From Bacteroidales bacterium UBA3824 (lineage in GTDB: Bacteria > Bacteroidota > Bacteroidia > Bacteroidales > UBA3824), in the NCBI GenBank assembly GCA_002393195.1, contig DGIK01000010.1, positions 1 through 6,675 on the forward strand: a stretch of DNA of 6,675 nucleotides, read 5' to 3'. Below the pieces are notes generated by a model that did no database searches, was not told the origin of the DNA, and saw only the letters and a list, made by a program, of their open reading frames with translations. Numbering within the stretch: position 1 is the first letter of the stretch; every line of letters starts with the position of its first letter. This document shows, one piece after another, positions 5,681-6,675 of the stretch. The translations under genes were made by a program, and so were the position numbers.

Positions 5681-6675
5681 ATGAAAGGACGACTAATAGT
5701 AATGAACTTCTTGCAGTTTGCGGTATGGGGGGCATACCTCACCTGCATGGGAACATACCTCGCCACCATAGGACACCCCGAAAGCATCGGATGGTTCTAT
5801 TCGGCGCAGGGCATCGCGTCGCTGTTTATGCCCGCCATCATCGGCATCATAGCCGACCGCTACATACAAGCGCAAAAGACCTACGGCATCTGCCACCTGA
5901 TTTCGGCGGCGGCAATGATTTCGCTCGGTATCTACGGCGTCAATACAGGTGCAGAAGCACAAATGTCGGTAATGTATCCGCTGTATTTCCTTGCAATTGC
6001 ATTCTATATGCCGTCGTTGTCGCTGTCATATTCCGTAGCATACAACGCATTGGAACTCAACGGAATGGATACCATAAAGAGCTATCCGCCAATCAGGACA
6101 TTTGGCACGGTAGGCTTCATAGCCAGTATGTGGGCAGTGGATTTGCTTGGATTCCAAAACAATGCCAATCAATTCCTCGTAAGCGGCATACTCGGCGCAT
6201 TGCTCGGCATATACGCATTCACGCTCCCCGAATGTAAAATCAACAAATCAAGCGGCAAAAAATCCATCTCGGAGATTCTTGGTCTTGATGCCTTCAATCT
6301 GCTAAAAGACAGCAAGATGGCGGTATTTATGATATTCTCCGCGCTCATCGGCATGTGCCTGCAAATCACCAACAGCTTCGCCAATCCGTTCATCACGAGC
6401 TTTGGCGACATCGACACTTTCAAGGACACCTTTGGCGTACAGCACGCCAATATCCTCATCTCGCTCTCTCAAGTAGCCGAGACGCTCTGCATACTGCTGA
6501 TACCGTTCTTCCTCAAAAAATTCGGCATCAAGAAAGTGATGCTCATTGCAATGACTGCATGGGTACTGAGGTTTGCATTCTTCGGACTTGGCGACCCGGG
6601 CAGCGGCGTATGGCTCTTTGTTTTGAGTTGCATAGTCTATGGCGTTGCCTTCGACTTCTTCAACATCTCCGGCTC
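5681..6675 (+). CDS. nupG: NupG-family nucleoside:H+ symporter (3' end beyond window)
   Basis: This is a major-facilitator transporter of the nucleoside:H+ symporter family, which imports nucleosides across the inner membrane using the proton gradient. The frame is open from ATG 5681 to the edge (331 codons plus two bases; E. coli NupG has 418 residues, so roughly 85-90 are missing). The match to E. coli NupG as I remember it is close throughout: NFLQFAVWGAYL (9-20), PPIRTFGTVGF (136-146), LGLDAFNLLKD (200-210), LQITNSFANPF (227-237), SQVAETLCILLIPFFL (263-278) and YGVAFDFFNISG (320-331). Residues reported to contact nucleoside in NupG appear conserved here as Arg139, Thr143, Phe146, Gln228, Asn231, Gln264, Glu267, Tyr320 and Asp325. 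XapB is the close alternative, so the exact substrate is open. The leader ACATCAAAAAA before the ATG has no Shine-Dalgarno. No TAnnTTTG promoter is seen in the 47-base gap, so the gene is probably co-transcribed with its upstream neighbours. Confidence 0.92.
   Translation, partial: MKGRLIVMNFLQFAVWGAYLTCMGTYLATIGHPESIGWFYSAQGIASLFMPAIIGIIADRYIQAQKTYGICHLISAAAMISLGIYGVNTGAEAQMSVMYPLYFLAIAFYMPSLSLSYSVAYNALELNGMDTIKSYPPIRTFGTVGFIASMWAVDLLGFQNNANQFLVSGILGALLGIYAFTLPECKINKSSGKKSISEILGLDAFNLLKDSKMAVFMIFSALIGMCLQITNSFANPFITSFGDIDTFKDTFGVQHANILISLSQVAETLCILLIPFFLKKFGIKKVMLIAMTAWVLRFAFFGLGDPGSGVWLFVLSCIVYGVAFDFFNISG

Noticed and set aside
5725..6237. Alternative frame of 170 codons inside nupG
   Set aside because: The frame starting at 5681 gives a near full-length NupG match; this one is an Arg/His-rich shadow.
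1..6675. CRISPR arrays, insertion sequences or attachment sites
   Set aside because: No spaced repeats, transposase motifs or paired terminal repeats were seen; a tRNA is present, but only its 5' end, and no integrase lies nearby.

Overview
The window looks like a chromosomal segment of a Bacteroidales (Bacteroidota) bacterium. The evidence is promoters of the Bacteroidota type (TTTG, then about 19-23 bases, then TAnnTTTG), A-rich start regions without clear Shine-Dalgarno sequences, a Bacteroidota-style S41 peptidase lipoprotein with an acidic stretch after the lipid-bearing cysteine, and a LytS-like sensor of hybrid-kinase layout. I cannot assign a genus.

Layout. Bases 1-24 are the 5' end of a minus-strand tRNA, probably tRNA-Gly, that runs off the left edge. 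Bases 25-312 are a divergent regulatory region. It holds a near-ideal minus-strand promoter for the tRNA, three helically phased T/A tracts just upstream of that promoter, and a plus-strand promoter for the next gene. From there all genes are on the plus strand: an S41 peptidase lipoprotein (313-1758); a second well-formed promoter and galM, aldose 1-epimerase (1833-2897); a membrane-bound hybrid histidine-kinase-like protein (2953-5124); a 170-residue protein resembling only the C-terminal half of thiamine-monophosphate kinase ThiL (5121-5633); and the first 331 codons of a NupG-type nucleoside/H+ symporter (5681 to the right edge).

How they fit together. I see no Bacteroidota consensus promoter between galM and the end of the window, so galM, the sensor, the ThiL-like protein and nupG may form one transcript. 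The sensor and the ThiL-like gene overlap by ATGA, which suggests coupled translation. The most unusual part is this pair. The sensor keeps a good ATP-binding domain, but the phospho-accepting His of its H-box is replaced by Ser389, and its C-terminal receiver-like domain is short, lacks the acidic pair and stops right after the KP motif. The ThiL-like protein lacks the whole N-terminal (Mg/ATP) half, and its GGEDYEL motif has degenerated. Both look like re-purposed, non-canonical derivatives of enzymes, next to transport and sugar-metabolism genes. A role in sensing or controlling nucleoside or sugar uptake is inference only.
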